Shown here one piece after another: positions 24,786-34,138 of a stretch of 64,000 bases of DNA. A program made the translations under genes and the position numbers. The stretch is taken from the NCBI GenBank assembly GCA_045578725.1, contig JAZNKS010000050.1:27312-91311 (forward strand), given 5' to 3'. The stretch comes from Flemingiibacterium sp045578725 (GTDB taxonomy: Bacteria; Bacillota; Clostridia; Oscillospirales; CAG-272). The notes under the pieces were generated by a model. It was not told the origin of the DNA. It was given only the letters and a program-made list of their open reading frames with translations, and made no database searches. Within the stretch, counting starts at the first letter, position 1. Every line of letters starts with the position of its first letter.

Positions 24786-25922
24786 ATGAAACAGCTCCGA
24801 GTGGGCGTTGTCGGTCTTGGTCACCGCGGACGCCTCATGTATAAGCTGGCCTGCGAGGCCTTCGACAATGTCATTCCTGCCGCTGCCTGCGATATCCGCA
24901 GACACAACTGGTATGAAAAACAATGGCTGATGGATCAGCCGATGTGCGAAATCTTCCCGGACGCCGTTTTTTACGAGGATTATGACGAAATGCTGGAAAA
25001 AGCCGATCTCGACGTTGTGATCGTCGAAACCGGCGCCGATATTCACGCTTCCTTCTGCTGTAAGGCGCTGGAGCACAACATCAACGTTCTGACGGATATT
25101 CCGGTTGTCGCAAATCTCAAAGAGGCCGGGGATCTGTGGCAGGCCGCCGAAAAATCGAAGGCCGCCATCTCCGTCGGTGCCAATCCGAACGAGCAGAAAT
25201 TCGCCGTCATGCTGAAGGAATACTACGAATCCGGCAAGCTGGGTAATCCCCACTGCATGGAGGCGGAATACATCCATTGGAGCCTCCCGAACAGCGAGGA
25301 ATCCCACGGTTTGAACGAAAATGGCGATTGGCGGCGGCTTCTGATCCCGATCCGCTACTGCACCCACTCCCTCGGCCCGCTGATGACCATCCTTAATGAG
25401 GAGCTCCGGTATGTCAGCTGCTTCGGAACCGGTATGCACGCCGACGATTATCCCGAAGGCACCAAAAAGGATGATATGATGTGCGCCCAGTTCCGGACGG
25501 AATCCGGTGTTGTCATCCGCCTGATGCGCAACGGACGGTGCCGTGCGGCCATCGGTCACCACAATTACCGTGTATTCGGCACAGAGGGCTACATGGAGCG
25601 GATCGACCGCTTCGATCAGCCGATGATCCGCTTCAATTCCACCAAAGACGGCGGAAAGCTGCAGGAGGTCAGCGGCGAATTCATGCCGCCCGCCTATGCG
25701 GACAATCCCAAGGCAGTCGGTCACGGCGGCATGGATTATGCGATGCTGGATCATTTCTTCACCGCGATCGCCGAAGGCAAGCCGGTGCCGATCTCCCTGC
25801 GCGAGGGCCTTGCCATGACCCTGCCCGGCATCTACGCCGAGGAATCGGCCAGGCGCGGCGGCAAGGTTCTGGCCATGCGCTATCCGTGGGACGAGGACTG
25901 GACAACCGAAATTGAGGAATAA
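24786..25922 (+). CDS. Gfo/Idh/MocA family oxidoreductase
   Basis: 378 residues. The N-terminal Rossmann fold shows VGVVGLGHRGR, and the segment DVVIVETGADIHASFCCKAL followed by INVLTDIPVVANLKEA is the usual dinucleotide-site sequence with a variant of the EKP motif (DIP in place of EKP). The C-terminal domain (HNYRVFGTEGYMERIDRF, HGGMDYAMLDHFF) follows the family's beta-sheet pattern; His in GGMDY suits the glycoside-active oxidoreductase subgroup. It oxidises or reduces sugars or inositols with NAD(P)(H); the actual sugar is unknown. ATG 24786 has AAAGGA nine bases upstream. It has its own promoter and lies just after the putative sugar operon. Confidence 0.88.
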   Translation: MKQLRVGVVGLGHRGRLMYKLACEAFDNVIPAAACDIRRHNWYEKQWLMDQPMCEIFPDAVFYEDYDEMLEKADLDVVIVETGADIHASFCCKALEHNINVLTDIPVVANLKEAGDLWQAAEKSKAAISVGANPNEQKFAVMLKEYYESGKLGNPHCMEAEYIHWSLPNSEESHGLNENGDWRRLLIPIRYCTHSLGPLMTILNEELRYVSCFGTGMHADDYPEGTKKDDMMCAQFRTESGVVIRLMRNGRCRAAIGHHNYRVFGTEGYMERIDRFDQPMIRFNSTKDGGKLQEVSGEFMPPAYADNPKAVGHGGMDYAMLDHFFTAIAEGKPVPISLREGLAMTLPGIYAEESARRGGKVLAMRYPWDEDWTTEIEE

Positions 25923-25926
25923 AATG

Positions 25927-25962
25927 CTCCTCCGGAGGCAGGGCCTCCGGAGGAGTCTTCTT
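25927..25962. terminator. Bidirectional terminator between converging genes
   Basis: A perfect 13-bp stem (25927-25939 with 25943-25955) and three-base loop. T-rich tracts flank it on both strands: TCTTCTTT on +, and CATTTTATT on -. It lies between the Gfo/Idh/MocA and DUF3592 stops. Confidence 0.85.
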
Positions 25963-26408
25963 TACAGCGTATGGATAACCAGGAGTCCGAGAAGAATGAG
26001 GATTCCGGCGACAACCGTACAGCCGACAGCGCCCCAAACGGCATCCCGCCGCTCGCGCACCAGAATCATTGTCCCCGGATGTTGGGGATCGATCAGCAGA
26101 TCGACCTCGCCGCCCTCTGCGGGAATCCGATCCCGGCTGAAGCGGTGCGATGTGTAGACATGGCGGAAGTCGCCGTCCCATTCATAGCGGATCAGCGGCT
26201 TGTACATGGTTGTCGTCCGATATTTTCCGGTCTTCACCTGCTCCTCATCGGCCAGATGATTCACCGTTCCCTTTACAGAACAGATGCATCCGCGTGTCCG
26301 GATGAGAAACACGACCTCACGGACCGCACCGACAATCGCCAGTACCGCCATGGCAAGGAAGGCAATAAGCGCCAGCCCGCCCCGGATTATCAGCTCAGCA
26401 AATCCCAT
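25962..26408 (-). CDS. DUF3592-like membrane protein
   Basis: 148 residues with two hydrophobic helices, one at the N-terminus (about 8-35) and one at the C-terminus (about 122-145), and a soluble region between them containing YRTTTMYKPLIRYEWDGDFR and VDLLIDPQHPGTMIL, the features of DUF3592 proteins. The family is uncharacterised. It starts four bases beyond the upstream hydrolase stop, so it is probably cotranscribed with it and is the last gene of that minus-strand pair. Confidence 0.65.
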   Translation of the reverse strand: MGFAELIIRGGLALIAFLAMAVLAIVGAVREVVFLIRTRGCICSVKGTVNHLADEEQVKTGKYRTTTMYKPLIRYEWDGDFRHVYTSHRFSRDRIPAEGGEVDLLIDPQHPGTMILVRERRDAVWGAVGCTVVAGILILLGLLVIHTL

Positions 26409-26412
26409 CGGC

Positions 26413-27402
26413 TTACCGCATTTTGTTCAGCGCATCCCAGGCGATATCCGCATAGAAGCGGTGGCCTTCCTCGCCGACAACGTGTGCGATCCGCTCCGGA
26501 ACACCGGCGGCCTCGTATGCCTTGCGGCCGATTTCCACCATCTCCGTCGCTTCCTTGATCGGGAAGATCGGATCCTTCGCACCGTTGACAACAACGAGGC
26601 GGCGGGGAGCGGTCATGCAGAGCAGTTCGCTCATATCAAAATAATCGAGAATGCGCGGCACATAATTGCAGGCGCAGTGATTCATCGCGCCGATGGATGC
26701 CGCAAAGGAGGATACCGCGCAGGACGGAACGGTGCCGGCCAGACGGGTTTCCAGCGCGCCGCAGTAGGTGGATGCGGTGCCGCCTCCGGAGTTGCCCAGT
26801 GTGTAGATTTCATCTGCACGGCAGTAGCCGGACAAATCGTCAAGCAGCAGATCGACCAGCCGCATAACGTCCCAGACACGCTCACCGATGGTGGTACGGC
26901 CGATCAGCAGATTCGTCATCGAAGGTTCGATGCATTTCGGTCCCTTTTCGTCGCCGCCGCACTCGCCGAAATTACGCTGCTCCAGCGCGATGGCGCAGAA
27001 GCCTTCCTTCACGGCGCGGATGCAGAAATCGCGGTCGCCTGCCACCTGCTCGCCCGGATACTTTGTACGGCCAAGGCTGATGTGCATACCCTTGCTGTGG
27101 CCCTGCATACAGATCACCGTCGGAAGCGGCAGCGCGGCATCCTTGGGCAGCAGCATATGGCAGGGAACAAAATAGCCCGGCTCGGTTTCATAGCGGAAGC
27201 GGATTTCACGGAAATCAGCCTCCTCGCGGTCGAATTCAATCTCCAGCTTCTTTTCGCAGGGAATCATGCGATCAAGGCCTACCAGCTCGGCAAGCTTGGC
27301 GCGGGCGCGCTCCTGCCACTTTTCCAGCGGCTCCGTGCCGTCCCAGCGCATCGAGGGTTTGGCCATGGCGGCCAGCTTCTTTATATTTTCATAAGGTGTC
27401 AT
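26413..27402 (-). CDS. Alpha/beta hydrolase (acetyl-esterase/dienelactone-hydrolase-like)
   Basis: 329 residues. The nucleophile elbow is GNSGGG, with candidate acid Asp in VNGAKDPIFP and His in EEGHRFY near the end, which completes a Ser-Asp-His triad. The N-terminal extension and AEEEG-type core resemble the large serine hydrolases of the dienelactone/xylan-acetyl-esterase group. No signal peptide, so cytosolic. I place the start at ATG 27402 because AAGGAGG lies eight bases before it; an earlier in-frame codon is less likely. Its role is probably deacylation of a sugar or xenobiotic ester; the substrate is not identifiable. Confidence 0.75.
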   Translation of the reverse strand: MTPYENIKKLAAMAKPSMRWDGTEPLEKWQERARAKLAELVGLDRMIPCEKKLEIEFDREEADFREIRFRYETEPGYFVPCHMLLPKDAALPLPTVICMQGHSKGMHISLGRTKYPGEQVAGDRDFCIRAVKEGFCAIALEQRNFGECGGDEKGPKCIEPSMTNLLIGRTTIGERVWDVMRLVDLLLDDLSGYCRADEIYTLGNSGGGTASTYCGALETRLAGTVPSCAVSSFAASIGAMNHCACNYVPRILDYFDMSELLCMTAPRRLVVVNGAKDPIFPIKEATEMVEIGRKAYEAAGVPERIAHVVGEEGHRFYADIAWDALNKMR

Positions 27403-27448
27403 CGGTATTTCCTCCTTAAACCTTCCCATTTCGGGAATCTTCGGCTTT

Positions 27449-27478
27449 AGTTTAGCACAGCCGCGCCGGCATTGTCAA
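27449..27478 (-). promoter_or_regulatory. Promoter of the alpha/beta hydrolase gene
   Basis: Minus strand TTGACA (27473-27478), 18-base spacer ending TGTGC, TAAACT (27449-27454) as an extended -10. It diverges from the promoter of the MBL hydrolase operon. Confidence 0.7.
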
Positions 27479-27560
27479 GGTATTTGCCGAAAAAAAAGCG
27501 AAAACCTGAAATTCCGGTACAAAATGTTCGAATATAACCGAATTTTTTTCCGTGAAACGA

Positions 27561-27589
27561 TAGACAACGCCGCCAAGTTGTGGTATAAT
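27561..27589 (+). promoter_or_regulatory. Promoter of the MBL/gltX/glnS/metY operon
   Basis: TAGACA (27561-27566), 17-base spacer, TATAAT (27584-27589) preceded by TGG. Leader about 25 bases. Confidence 0.8.
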
Positions 27590-27621
27590 ATAATATCATA
27601 CATTTCTGCGGAGGATACGCC

Positions 27622-28266
27622 ATGGAACAACTGAAAATCATCTGTCTTCCGCTGGGAGCCATGCACACCAACTGCTATCTTGTCTTCGATCCCGCCACCC
27701 ACGAGGGCTGTGTCATCGACCCGGGCGGTGAAACGCCCGGGCAGGGTGCGGATAAGATTCTGGCCCGGCTGGCCGCCGAATCCGTGCAGCTGAAATTCAT
27801 TCTGCTCACCCATGCGCATTTTGATCATATGCTTTCGCTCGCCCGTCTGCGCGAAGCGACCGGCGCGCCGCTGGCTGTTCATCAATACGATGCCGATGCA
27901 CTGGCCGATCCGAATCTCACCTACATGGCGCAGTTTGCCGGCATCCGCACACCGGAGAAGCCGGCCGAGCAGCTTCTGTCCCACGGCAGCCGTCTGATGC
28001 TGGGGGCACACACGCTGGAGGTGCTTCACACGCCCGGCCATACCGCCGGCTCCGTCACGCTGAAGGGGGACGGCTTTCTCATCACCGGCGATACGCTCTT
28101 CCGCGGCTCCGTCGGACGGTGCGATCTCTTCGGCGGCGATGAAATGGCGCTGCTCCAGTCCCTGAAGCAGCTGCGTTCACTGGACGGTGATTACAAGATC
28201 TACGCCGGCCACGGCTCCACCACCACTCTTTCCCGTGAGAGGGAATGCAATGTTTATATGCGATAA
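27622..28266 (+). CDS. MBL-fold metallo-hydrolase (glyoxalase II-like)
   Basis: 214 residues with the metallo-beta-lactamase metal site: THAHFDHM, then HTPGHTAGS and GDTLFRGSVGRCDL, ending with a GHGSTTTL His. This combination suits the small bacterial glyoxalase-II-like hydrolases that act on thioesters or quorum/hydroxyacyl-glutathione substrates; the true substrate is unknown. It has a good ribosome site (CGGAGGA) and leads an operon with glutamyl- and glutaminyl-tRNA synthetases, but there is no functional link to translation visible in its own sequence. Confidence 0.85.
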   Translation: MEQLKIICLPLGAMHTNCYLVFDPATHEGCVIDPGGETPGQGADKILARLAAESVQLKFILLTHAHFDHMLSLARLREATGAPLAVHQYDADALADPNLTYMAQFAGIRTPEKPAEQLLSHGSRLMLGAHTLEVLHTPGHTAGSVTLKGDGFLITGDTLFRGSVGRCDLFGGDEMALLQSLKQLRSLDGDYKIYAGHGSTTTLSRERECNVYMR

Positions 28267-28286
28267 TCACGAAAGGATAACCGACC

Positions 28287-29972
28287 ATGGATTATAATCT
28301 TTTAGCCGATCTTCTCTTCCCGGATATCACCGCCCTTCCCGCCGATATGGAAGCGCGCTATCCGCAGCGCCAGCTTCCCGAGGGAGCGAAGGTCACCCGT
28401 TTTGCCCCCAGCCCCACCGGTTTTGTTCACTTCGGCGGACTCTTTCCGTCCACCGTCGGCGAGCGTCTGGCTCACCAGAGCGGCGGCGTCTTCTTTCTCC
28501 GCATCGAGGATACCGATGCCAAGCGCGAGGTCGAGGGCGCGGCCGAAGGCCTGATCCGCACGCTGGCCACCTACGGCATCCACTTTGACGAGGGTGCGAT
28601 TCTCGACGAAAACGGCGTTATCGCCGATCAGGGCATCTACGGTCCCTACCGCCAGTCCGGGCGCGCCGAAATCTATCAGACCTTTGCAAAGCAGCTGGTC
28701 CGCGAGGGCAAGGCTTATCCCTGCTTCACCACCGAGGAGGAGCTGGATGAGCTGCAGCAGATCAACAAGAAGGAAGAGCTGAAAAATACCGACTGGCAGG
28801 CCGAGGCTGAGGCCAGACGCGCCGAAATGCTGGCCCGCCGGAATTTCACGCTTGAAGAGGTCAAGGAGCATCTGGCGGCCGGTCATCCGTTTGTCCTGCG
28901 CATCCTGGCCGACGGCGATCCCGAGAAAAAGATCAAGTTCACCGACCTTGTCAAGGGCACGATCGACGTACCGGAAAACGATGAGGATTTCGTTCTGCTG
29001 AAGTCCGACGGCATCCCGACCTATCACTTCGCGCACGCGGTGGATGACCATCTGATGGGCACCACCCATGTCATCCGCGGCGAGGAATGGCTCCCCAGCC
29101 TCCCCAAGCATATCCAGCTGTTCCGCTTCCTCGGCTTCCGGCTGCCCAAGTATATGCACATCTCGCAGATCATGAAGCTGGATGAGGCCGGCAACAAGAA
29201 GAAGCTCTCCAAGCGCGACATGGGCGCCAACATGGACGATTACACCCGCATGGGCTACTGTCCGGAGGCGGTCTGCGAATACATCATGACCCTGCTCAAC
29301 TCCAACTACGAGGAGTGGCATATGCAGAATCCCGACAAGCCCTACACGGACTTCCCCTTCAACATCAAGAAGATGTCCACCTCCGGCTGTCTGTTCGATT
29401 TCGACAAGCTTAACGATGTATCGAAGAATGTCATTGCCCGCATGGATGCAAAGTCTGTCACCGAAAAGGTCACCGAGTGGGCGCTGGCCTTCGATCCCGC
29501 CTTCGGAAAGGCGCTTGCCGGTGATCCCGCCTTCGCCGAAAAAATTTTCGCCATCGGCCGCGGCGGCAAGAAGCCACGCAAGGATTTAGCAACCTGGGCC
29601 GATGCCAAGCCCTACATGGGATTCTTCTATGATGAATTCCACACGCTGGAGGATTCCTATCCCGAAACCTTCGCCGTCTCCGACATCAAAACCGCATTGG
29701 AGGGATTCCTTGCCACCTTTGCCATCACCGATGACATGAATACCTGGTTTGACAAGGTCAAGGCCATCGCCGAGTCGCTCGGTTTTGCCTCCGATATGAA
29801 GGCTTACAAGGCCGATCCGTCCGCCTTCAAGGGCAATGTCGCCGACATCAGTATGTTCATCCGCGTTGCCGTCACCGGCAAGATGAACGCTCCGGATCTC
29901 TACACCGTCATGCAGATTCTCGGCACCGATCGGGTAAGCGCCCGCATCAACGCTATGATCGCATCTTTATAA
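28287..29972 (+). CDS. gltX: Glutamate--tRNA ligase
   Basis: 561 residues, longer than the typical 480-500. It charges tRNA-Glu. The class I HIGH motif is FAPSPTGFVHFGG, followed by RIEDTDAKREVEG; the KMSKS-like loop is KKLSKRD. The C-terminal anticodon-binding part is present. Long variants of this shape are known in Clostridia. It may charge tRNA-Glu only, since a separate GlnRS follows 17 bases later. It begins 20 bases after the MBL gene with AAAGGA upstream. Confidence 0.93.
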   Translation: MDYNLLADLLFPDITALPADMEARYPQRQLPEGAKVTRFAPSPTGFVHFGGLFPSTVGERLAHQSGGVFFLRIEDTDAKREVEGAAEGLIRTLATYGIHFDEGAILDENGVIADQGIYGPYRQSGRAEIYQTFAKQLVREGKAYPCFTTEEELDELQQINKKEELKNTDWQAEAEARRAEMLARRNFTLEEVKEHLAAGHPFVLRILADGDPEKKIKFTDLVKGTIDVPENDEDFVLLKSDGIPTYHFAHAVDDHLMGTTHVIRGEEWLPSLPKHIQLFRFLGFRLPKYMHISQIMKLDEAGNKKKLSKRDMGANMDDYTRMGYCPEAVCEYIMTLLNSNYEEWHMQNPDKPYTDFPFNIKKMSTSGCLFDFDKLNDVSKNVIARMDAKSVTEKVTEWALAFDPAFGKALAGDPAFAEKIFAIGRGGKKPRKDLATWADAKPYMGFFYDEFHTLEDSYPETFAVSDIKTALEGFLATFAITDDMNTWFDKVKAIAESLGFASDMKAYKADPSAFKGNVADISMFIRVAVTGKMNAPDLYTVMQILGTDRVSARINAMIASL

Positions 29973-29989
29973 ACGAAAGGATTACCGCT

Positions 29990-31642
29990 ATGGCTATCGA
30001 AGCATCCAACTTCATAGAAGAATTCATCAACGAAGATCTCGCCTCCGGCAAGGTGGAGAAGGTTCACACCCGCTTCCCGCCGGAGCCCAACGGCTATCTT
30101 CATATCGGCCACTGCAAGGCCATCACCATCGATTTCGGAACCGCCAAAAAGTACGGCGGCCTCTGCAATCTCCGCATGGATGACACCAATCCTGCCAAGG
30201 AAGACACCGAGTATGTCGATGCCATCAAGGAGGATATCCATTGGCTCGGCTTTGACTGGGAGGACCGCTTCTTCTATGGCTCCGACTATTTTGACAAGGA
30301 CTACGAATACGCCGTTGAGCTGATCAAAAAGGGCCTTGCATATGTCTGCGAGCTGACTCCCGATCAGATGGACGAATACCGCGGCGACCTGACCCATCCG
30401 GCCAAATCTCCCTGGCGCGACCGTCCGATGGAGGAGAGCCTCGATCTCTTCGCCCGCATGAAGGATGGCGAATTCCCGGACGGCAAATACACCCTGCGTG
30501 CCAAGATCGATCTGGCATCCGGCAACTTCTGGATGCGCGACCCGGTCATTTACCGCATCAAGCATATGCCCCACCACCGCTACGGCGACAAGTGGTGCAT
30601 CTATCCCACCTATGACTTTGCTCATCCGATTCAGGATGCGCTGGAGGGCATCACCCATTCCCTCTGCTCGCTGGAATTTGAAATCCACCGCCCGCTCTAT
30701 AACTGGGTCATCGAGAACGTCAGCGTTCCGCACACGCCCCGTCAGATCGAATTCGCCCGTCTGAACATTACCAACACCGTTCTCTCCAAGCGCTTCCTGC
30801 GCTCCATGGTCGAAAGCGGTACGGTTGACGGCTGGGACGATCCCCGTATGCCCACCCTCTGCGGCCTCCGCCGCCGCGGCTATACCGGTGCCTCCATCCT
30901 CGATTTCTGCTCCCGTGTCGGCGTTGCCAAGGCCAACAGCCTGGTCGATATCCGCCTGCTGGAGGCCTGCATCCGCGATGAGCTGAACGAAAGTGCTCCC
31001 CGCCGTGTAGCCATCCTCAATCCCATCAAGGTGATCGTGGACAACTATCCGGCCGATAAGGAGGAAATCTTCGAGCTTCCCAACCATCCGCAGCATCCCG
31101 AAATGGGCACCCGCCCGGTGAAGTTCACCCGCGAGCTGTATATCGATGCCGAGGACTTCGCCGAGGTTCCGCCTCCCAAGTTCTTCCGCATGAAGCCGGA
31201 CGGCGAGGTCCGCCTCATGGGCGCCTACATCGTCAAGTGCGGCGAGATCGTCAAAAATGAGGACGGCACCGTCAAGGAAATCCATTGCACCGCCGATCTG
31301 GAAACCGGCAACGGCAATCCGGTTGACGGCCGCAAGATCAAGGGCACCATCCATTGGCTCTCCGCCGCCAATACCGTGGATGCCGATGTTGTTCTGTACG
31401 AGAATCTGCTGACGCTGGAGGATCCCTCCAAGCTCCCCGACGACAAGGAATATACCGACTATCTGAATCCCGAATCCGCCACAGTTCTCCGCAGCTGCAA
31501 GCTGGAGCCCGCCTGTGCCGATGCAAAGCCCGGCGACAAATTCCAGTTCGTCCGTACCGGCTATTTCTGCATGGACACCAAGCATCCCGGCACCTTCAAC
31601 CGGATCGTAACGCTGAAGGACGGCTACAAGCCGGGCAAATAA
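29990..31642 (+). CDS. glnS: Glutamine--tRNA ligase
   Basis: 550 residues. HIGH motif in PPEPNGYLHIGH, then RMDDTNPAKED; KMSKS-type loop VLSKRFL. The C-terminal portion has the two beta-barrel anticodon-binding domains of the GlnRS family (LKPDGEVRLMGAY, KFQFVRTGYFCMD). Many Firmicutes lack GlnRS and use GatCAB amidation of Glu-tRNA(Gln), so a bacterial GlnRS next to GluRS is informative and may have been gained by transfer. Whether GatCAB is also present cannot be told here. Separated by 17 bases from gltX. Confidence 0.95.
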   Translation: MAIEASNFIEEFINEDLASGKVEKVHTRFPPEPNGYLHIGHCKAITIDFGTAKKYGGLCNLRMDDTNPAKEDTEYVDAIKEDIHWLGFDWEDRFFYGSDYFDKDYEYAVELIKKGLAYVCELTPDQMDEYRGDLTHPAKSPWRDRPMEESLDLFARMKDGEFPDGKYTLRAKIDLASGNFWMRDPVIYRIKHMPHHRYGDKWCIYPTYDFAHPIQDALEGITHSLCSLEFEIHRPLYNWVIENVSVPHTPRQIEFARLNITNTVLSKRFLRSMVESGTVDGWDDPRMPTLCGLRRRGYTGASILDFCSRVGVAKANSLVDIRLLEACIRDELNESAPRRVAILNPIKVIVDNYPADKEEIFELPNHPQHPEMGTRPVKFTRELYIDAEDFAEVPPPKFFRMKPDGEVRLMGAYIVKCGEIVKNEDGTVKEIHCTADLETGNGNPVDGRKIKGTIHWLSAANTVDADVVLYENLLTLEDPSKLPDDKEYTDYLNPESATVLRSCKLEPACADAKPGDKFQFVRTGYFCMDTKHPGTFNRIVTLKDGYKPGK

Positions 31643-31666
31643 TTCGTTAGAAAGAAGGCATATCCC

Positions 31667-32950
31667 ATGTCCTATAAAATCAATACCAACTGCGTGCAGG
31701 CAGGCTACACTCCCAAGAACGGTGAGCCGCGCGTTCTGCCGATCGTCCAGTCCACCACCTACAAGTATGAATCCAGCGAGCAGATGGGCCGTCTGTTCGA
31801 TCTGTCCGAGAGCGGCTACTTCTACACCCGCCTTCAGAATCCGACCAACGATGCCGTCGCAAACAAGATCTGTACCCTTGAGGGCGGTGTGGCCGCCATG
31901 CTGACCTCCTCCGGTCAGGCCGCCACCTTCTATTCGCTGTTCAACATCGTCAGCGCCGGCGATCATATTGTCGCCTCCTCTGCGATCTATGGCGGCAGCT
32001 TCAATCTGATCGCTGTCACCATGAAGCGGATGGGAATCGAAACCACCTTCGTGCATCCCGATATCACCGAGGAGGAGCTGGAAGCGACCTTCCGTCCCAA
32101 CACCAAGGCGGTCTTTGCCGAAACCCTGGCCAATCCCGCGCTGGTGGTTCTCGACATCGAGAAGTTTGCCCGTCAGGCGCACGCTCACGGCTGCCCGCTG
32201 ATCGTGGACAACACCTTCCCCACCCCTATCAACTGCCGCCCCTTTGAATTCGGCGCGGATATCGTCACCCATTCGACCACCAAATACATGGACGGTCACG
32301 CCACCGCCGTCGGCGGCTGCATCGTGGATTCCGGCAATTTTGACTGGATGGCCCACGCCGACCGTTTCCCCGGTATGACTACGCCCGACGATTCCTATCA
32401 CGGTGTCACCTACGCCAAGGACTTCGGCAAGGCCGGCTACATCACCAAGGCGACCGCCCAGCTGATGCGCGATTTCGGCTCGATCCAGTCGCCGCAGAAC
32501 GCCTTCCTGCTGAACATGGGTCTGGAAACGCTGGCTCTGCGCGTGGAGCGCCATTGCTCCAATGCTCTGACGGTTGCGAAGTTCCTCGAAGCCCATCCCG
32601 GCGTATCGTGGGTCAACTATCCGGGTCTTGCCTCCAGCCCGTACTACGCGCTGGCGCAGAAGTATCTGCCAAACGGCTCCTCCGGCGTTGTATCCTTCGG
32701 TGTCAAGGGCGGCCGCGAGGCAGCTACCGTCTTCATGGACAGCCTGAAGCTCGGTGCCATCGTCACCCATGTTGCCGATGCCCGCACCTGCCTGCTCCAT
32801 CCTGCCTCCACCACCCACCGTCAGATGACCGATGAACAGCTCTATGCCGCCGGTGTCACCCCCGATCTGATCCGTCTTTCGGTCGGCATCGAGGATGTAT
32901 CCGACATCATCGCCGACATCGAACAGGCTCTTGCCAAGGTAAACAAGTAA
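31667..32950 (+). CDS. metY: O-acetylhomoserine sulfhydrylase/aminocarboxypropyltransferase (MetY-like)
   Basis: 427 residues, a Cys/Met-metabolism PLP enzyme. The PLP-lysine motif is HSTTKYMDGH, with TSSGQAATFYSLFNIV and EGGVAAML earlier. The sulfhydrylase group takes O-acetylhomoserine and sulfide to homocysteine; exact substrate preference (acetyl or succinyl ester) is not seen in the sequence. It begins 24 bases after glnS with AGAAAGAAGG upstream and ends at a strong terminator, so it closes the MBL-gltX-glnS-metY operon. Confidence 0.9.
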   Translation: MSYKINTNCVQAGYTPKNGEPRVLPIVQSTTYKYESSEQMGRLFDLSESGYFYTRLQNPTNDAVANKICTLEGGVAAMLTSSGQAATFYSLFNIVSAGDHIVASSAIYGGSFNLIAVTMKRMGIETTFVHPDITEEELEATFRPNTKAVFAETLANPALVVLDIEKFARQAHAHGCPLIVDNTFPTPINCRPFEFGADIVTHSTTKYMDGHATAVGGCIVDSGNFDWMAHADRFPGMTTPDDSYHGVTYAKDFGKAGYITKATAQLMRDFGSIQSPQNAFLLNMGLETLALRVERHCSNALTVAKFLEAHPGVSWVNYPGLASSPYYALAQKYLPNGSSGVVSFGVKGGREAATVFMDSLKLGAIVTHVADARTCLLHPASTTHRQMTDEQLYAAGVTPDLIRLSVGIEDVSDIIADIEQALAKVNK

Positions 32951-32958
32951 GCACAGCC

Positions 32959-32989
32959 AATCTCCCCTTTCCGCAAAGGGGAGATTTTT
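32959..32989 (+). terminator. Terminator after metY
   Basis: 12-bp stem aatctccccttt/aaaggggagatt (32959-32970 with 32975-32986), loop of four, T-run following. The next gene begins only 17 bases later, so some read-through is possible. Confidence 0.9.
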
Positions 32990-33005
32990 GCAGAAAGGAA
33001 TCATC

Positions 33006-34040
33006 ATGAAACAGATCACTCTCGGCTCCACCGGCATCGTCACACCGCAGAATGCCTTCGGTGCCCTTCCCGTCCAGCGGGACGATATGGAAACCGCCAT
33101 CCGCATCCTCCGCCGCGCCTTTGCGGGCGGCATGACCTTCTTTGATACCGCCCGCGCCTATTCGGACAGCGAGGAAAAGATCGGCAATGCCCTCTCCGAT
33201 GTCCGCGGCCGGATTCATATCGCCACCAAGACCGGCGCCCGGACTCCCGATGAAATGAAGCAGCATCTGGAAACCTCGCTCAGACTTCTGAAGACCGATC
33301 ATGTTGATATTTATCAGTTTCACTGTGCCGGCCGCGTCTTCGCGCCCGGCGACGGAAGCGGAATGTACGAATGCATGGAGGATTTCAAACGTCAGGGCAT
33401 GATCCGCCACATCGGCATCACCGCCCACAAAATCGGCATTGCCGAGGATGCGGTGAAATCCGGCCTCTATGAAACGCTTCAGTTCCCGCTGAGCTATCTC
33501 TCCGGCCCGCGCGAGATTGCGCTGGTCGAGCTCTGCCGCGAGCGCAATGTCGGCTTCATCGCCATGAAGGCCCTCGCCGGCGGTCTGATCACCGATTCGG
33601 CAGCCGCGTTTGCCTACATTTCCCAGTTTGACAATGTTCTCCCCATCTGGGGCATTCAGCATGAGCATGAATTGGAGGAATGGCTCGCCTTCATGGATCG
33701 ACCGGCCGTCCTTGATGAGGCGATGCTGGCCCGGATCGAGGCCGACAAAGCCGGACTCGGCGGTGATTTCTGCCGGGGATGCGGCTACTGTATGCCCTGC
33801 CCGCAGGAGATCGTCATCAATCAATGCGCCCGGATGTCGCTGATGATCCGCCGCGCACCGACTGTCAGCTGGCTCTCCGAGCCGTGGCAGGCGGAAATGT
33901 GCAAGATCGATACCTGCATCGAATGCGGTGCCTGCATGACCCGGTGCCCCTATGAGCTTCCGATCCCCTCACTTCTCAAAAAGAACCGGGACGATTATTT
34001 TGCCGTCCTCGCCGAAAAAGAAGGCTCCGGAGACCGGTAA
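33006..34040 (+). CDS. Aldo/keto reductase with C-terminal 4Fe-4S domains
   Basis: 344 residues. The TIM-barrel aldo/keto reductase part includes ARAYSDSEEKIGNAL with the catalytic Tyr, IATKTG with the Lys and YQFHCA with the His of the usual tetrad. The C-terminus carries two cysteine clusters: CRGCGYCMPCPQEI (4Fe-4S) and CIECGACMTRCPYELP (ferredoxin-type). This combination is common in anaerobic Clostridia, where electrons may come from ferredoxin rather than NADPH alone. Substrate unknown. AAAGGA precedes ATG 33006. Confidence 0.88.
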   Translation: MKQITLGSTGIVTPQNAFGALPVQRDDMETAIRILRRAFAGGMTFFDTARAYSDSEEKIGNALSDVRGRIHIATKTGARTPDEMKQHLETSLRLLKTDHVDIYQFHCAGRVFAPGDGSGMYECMEDFKRQGMIRHIGITAHKIGIAEDAVKSGLYETLQFPLSYLSGPREIALVELCRERNVGFIAMKALAGGLITDSAAAFAYISQFDNVLPIWGIQHEHELEEWLAFMDRPAVLDEAMLARIEADKAGLGGDFCRGCGYCMPCPQEIVINQCARMSLMIRRAPTVSWLSEPWQAEMCKIDTCIECGACMTRCPYELPIPSLLKKNRDDYFAVLAEKEGSGDR

Positions 34041-34075
34041 AAACGTACTTTTATCTGTAAGTTCATCCCAAACCC

Positions 34076-34104
34076 TTGACGTTTTTCCCAATCCGGAGTA
34101 GAAT
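34076..34104 (+). promoter_or_regulatory. Promoter of the solute-binding lipoprotein
   Basis: TTGACG (34076-34081), 17-base spacer, TAGAAT (34099-34104). Leader about 28 bases. Confidence 0.75.
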
Positions 34105-34138
34105 GAAGGTGAACATAAATAATCAAGGAGATTCTGCT

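Noticed and set aside
29900..33133. A long (1077-codon) open frame opposite gltX, glnS and metY
   Set aside because: It is fully antisense to three well-supported genes and its translation has no recognised domain; long antisense frames are expected from the biased codon use of this sequence.
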